The notes under the pieces: model-generated
Databases searched by the model: none
What the model was told of the DNA's origin: nothing
The model's input: the letters and a program-made list of their open reading frames with translations, nothing else
Made by a program: the position numbers and the translations under genes
Shown: in pieces, positions 61,437-64,000 of the stretch
Numbering within the stretch: position 1 is the stretch's first letter
Layout: each line of letters opens with the position of its first letter
NCBI GenBank assembly: GCA_009746045.1
Contig: RPFO01000015.1
Coordinates: 2,443,498 to 2,507,497, forward strand
Source: Mesostigma viride
Lineage: Eukaryota; Streptophyta; Mesostigmatophyceae; Mesostigmatales; Mesostigmataceae
Length of the DNA stretch: 64,000 bases
Direction of reading: 5' to 3'

Positions 61437-62008
61437 CTGTAGGGGGAGTAAAAGGTCAGGTCGCAAGCATTGCGTCGCAACGTACAGGCCACGCACCACA
61501 TGGGATTGTCGCAGGGAGGCATCAGACAAGACTATCTACGGGCTGCTAAAATTGGAATTAAAATCTCGTGACTGCGTCACTTGCTGATGGAAGGTAAAGA
61601 ATCCCCCCCCTTTTGAAAAGGGAAGCCCTCGCAAAGCAAAGCCCTGTTGCACTCCCTGGTGGATGGGGCTGCAAAACAAAATGGTGTAGGTCCCCCTGTA
61701 AGGGCTGCGAAAAAGACGAGAAGCTGTTTCATATTGAAGGATGAATAGATTGCTACTTATTGAGGCTGTTTCAGAATCCCCAGCAGCTTCGATGTGATGT
61801 AAGTGGGGCATGCACATGCTGCCACGGTGCCTGTCCGCATGCGCATGGGTCTGATCAAAATTTTATTACCTCTATGCACTTACACGCGCGCTTGCAAATT
61901 GTTTTTTGAAAGGTAAGCATGACGCCCACCCACGTAGAGATGTTTGCACACGAGGATAGTTGTGCGCGTGGATGGCCGGTGCCAGTGTCTCTAGTAACGT
62001 GACGCAGG
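61437..62008. other. Upstream intron or 5' region of the CCD1-like gene, no exon recognised
   Basis: The conserved N-terminal exons expected next (WFDGDGM region) were not seen on the minus strand here. aaaatctcgtgactgcgtcac near 61,560 resembles the LINE 3' words cacgtgacgcagtcacgtg. Confidence 0.3.
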
Positions 62009-62141
62009 CGTCAGCGGGCTGACGCGCCAGCTCTTACGCGTCAGGAATTTTACCCCGCGCGTCAGCCGTCTGACGCGTAAATTTTGGCCGCGCGTCAGGC
62101 GACTGACGCGTAAATTTAGGGCGTCCGTCAGTCGTCTGACG
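62009..62141. promoter_or_regulatory. Cluster of four 16-bp palindromes CGTCAG-NCGN/NGGN-CTGACG
   Basis: At 62,009-62,024, 62,060-62,075, 62,093-62,108 and 62,126-62,141, with spacers cggg, ccgt, gcga and tcgt. Each is followed by cg. Related sites are at 63,441 and 63,474. The function is unknown; binding sites or hairpins are possible. Confidence 0.6.
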
Positions 62142-63440
62142 CGCACCAAGTCCTCAGGCGTCAGACTGTCCTAGTGCTGGTTCGCCGCGTCAAAGTCTAT
62201 TCGTCGCGCCGGGCCTGAACCTGATGAGAGTATCCAACAAAATACATAAGTACTGTATTTTCAATTTTGCTGTGTTGAACCTGCATGCAAAATTTCTGAA
62301 CGTGCATGCCAAAACCTGCCAACGAGCGACAAAACGTATATTTCGTGCAGCCAGCAGCGCAGTCCACGAGGTGGCGATGGCCATTGCAGCGTCAGTCACG
62401 AGCGGATACCTTGATTACCTTTATGTAAGCCAAGATTACCTAACTTACGTTACATACATTTCGATTGCAGCTGCTTGTTCAGAAGTCTAGAAGCGTTTTT
62501 CTTGCAAGGGGGGCGTTGCATCGGTTTAGGTATCGCTGAGGCGGTAGGAAGTAAATTTCATCGGTCAAACCACGCCAGCTAAAGTGTAAGTATAGGCAAA
62601 GTTTTCTTGCCTTACATTGCCTGGTTTCTCATATCGTCAGCGAGGATTACGCACAACAGCGTGGCATGGCGTCACAAGGGGGCGGATTGTTCACAAGTTT
62701 TGAACCTGTTGCGAGATCGTCGTATTTCAAGAGACAAACTGCCGACAGGGCAGGATCAAGTGGTCCCGATCTTGTCGATATAACCCCTGCGACAAGGAGC
62801 TGGAGATGCGGAACAAGAGGAAAAGGGCAACCACTTGTGAGACTAGAGGCACAAGCCCCGGGAGGTGCAGTCAGCACCTACCTTGACAACGATGGATGGG
62901 CCGATGGGGGCTAGACAGTTTGTGTTATTTGTGGCAAAGGCCGTGTTTTATGCGCATGCAGACGTGCTAGTGATTGCAATTGAGCTTGATTCATAAAGTA
63001 CCAATCATTTACCATGTACTTTTCAAGCTCATTTTGTCATGCCCTTAGTTAGGGTAACCAATAAAGCTTCTTGGTAACAACCACTTGAAGGTGATATTAG
63101 AATGCCCGTTCAGGAATCTGTGACATTTATACATTGTGAAATGAAATTTTTCTCTCATTTTGTTTTTGAAAGCTTGATAAGGCCAGTTTTCTTTACCATG
63201 GAGCATGTTCGAGATCCAATGTTGTAATACCTGTCCTGCCCCTTCACCTTGAAGCGTCTCGCCAGTCGTCACCCTGACAGTCCCTGTCCCATCTTGCACT
63301 TGCCCCCAAGTTAACAACCCCAACCCCCCCTTCCCCAGTTATTCTGCTCCTTGGGGGTCCTTGAGGGTGATTCCGCCCTAGAGGGGGCCCCTGGGACCTG
63401 CCCCTAACTGATATGGGCTGACGCACCGCCAACGGCAGCG
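62142..63440. other. Stretch without recognised gene
   Basis: A plus-strand frame of 82 codons (62,666-62,914; MASQGGGLFTSFEPVARSSY) has coding-like composition but matches nothing recognised. The rest is AT-rich and non-coding. No CCD exon found. Confidence 0.3.
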
Positions 63441-63491
63441 TGTCAGCCGTCCGACGCGCCGCCAACAGCGGCGTGTCAGCCGTCTGACGCG
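63441..63491. promoter_or_regulatory. Two further GTCAGCCGTCYGACGCG palindromes
   Basis: tgtcagccgtccgacgcg (63,441) and tgtcagccgtctgacgcg (63,474), 33 bp apart, related to the cluster at 62.0-62.14 kb. Confidence 0.6.
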
Positions 63492-64000
63492 TGCCAAAAA
63501 CCCTTACTAGAAACAACACTGGCCGGTGCATGCATGGCTGCCAGCAACCAGGGTGTCTCTGCGCGTGTCTGACCACACTGTGTTTGTGTGCCTAAACAGA
63601 CTGCACGCAAATTTTCCAAACCTTGGTGGGTGGGCCTCATGACCAGACAACGAAGTGGGCTACAGTTCAGACAGCGTCGTCAGGAAACATCTACAAAAAA
63701 TGCAGCAACGGGAGGTATCATCAGCAAACCAAGTGTCCCGCCGTAGGGCCGCAACCCATCCAGTACTATTGCCAACTAATAGACTAAACACAATAGGCTT
63801 GGTAACCACGATCGCTGTAACAGTGTGACATCAAAGCACAGAAGATCTGGCCAGAACCTCCCTTGGAAACTTCCCGACCAAAACGTTAGCTGGTTCCCAC
63901 TATGTGCTCTCATGGCTTTACTTGAAATTTTTCTTCCACTCGCATTTGTGGTGCAAATGGCAACACGTCGACTTGGTAGCCCCATTCCTGACTCGCATGT
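63492..64000. other. Right edge, nothing recognised
   Basis: No ORF with known content and no repeat from elsewhere in the window. Confidence 0.3.

Overview
The window is eukaryotic nuclear DNA packed with retrotransposons. It most likely comes from a green alga: the only recognisable host gene is a plant/algal-type carotenoid cleavage dioxygenase (CCD1-like), split by many introns of about 1.1-1.7 kb with GT..AG borders, and the mobile elements are Ty1/copia-type LTR elements plus non-LTR elements with TTAA-type tails. No rRNA or tRNA gene, no CRISPR array and no bacterial operon was seen. The lineage is inferred from gene type, not proven.

Left part (1-22.7 kb). A copia-type element (A, 1-8417) is cut by the window edge in its 5' LTR and carries broken gag, integrase, protease-like, RT and RNase H regions. 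It abuts a minus-strand gag-bearing element (B, about 8.4-10.6 kb). Next come a PPT plus LTR of family C (11.47-12.9 kb) and a 15-unit satellite of about 240 bp (12.9-16.5 kb). The last satellite unit is interrupted by a solo LTR (target duplication CACGG), which is itself interrupted by a complete gag-only LTR element E (17,231-20,414; two 762-bp LTRs, PBS, PPT). Older LTR fragments fill 20.6-22.7 kb.

Middle (22.7-45 kb). A second copia-type element (about 22.7-28.2 kb) is followed by the ORF1 of a LINE (28.4-29.65 kb) and LINE 3' ends. A 402-bp element D is split by two tandem ATTCAT-bordered insertions; an intact D at 44.65 kb gives the empty site. A third copia-type element with 655/661-bp LTRs spans 32,994-41,387. 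A 5'-truncated LINE ORF2 (RT tail, zinc finger, restriction-like endonuclease) and nested LINE 3' ends follow.

The three long copia-type elements share an order I do not recognise from the standard family layout: Gag, integrase, aspartic-protease-like domain (active-site motif DTQ or DTN instead of DTG/DSG), RT, RNase H. Canonical Ty1/copia has the protease before the integrase. They also share an H[G/A]DD box in place of YVDD in RT.

Right part (45-64 kb). Two inverted 380-bp repeats flank a reversed LTR C; a 303-bp palindrome and a small element with 57-bp terminal repeats follow. The minus-strand CCD1-like gene covers 49.87-61.44 kb in at least nine exons, all joined in frame, with four candidate iron-ligand histidines. 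Its N-terminal exons were not found. Four of its eight introns begin with tandem decayed copies of the preceding exon end together with its 5' splice site, and a fifth contains a decayed copy of a whole 33-nt exon. One intron ends in a roughly 620-nt pure polypyrimidine minisatellite just before the 3' splice site. This pattern, with the shared domain order of the copia-type elements, is the most striking content of the window.
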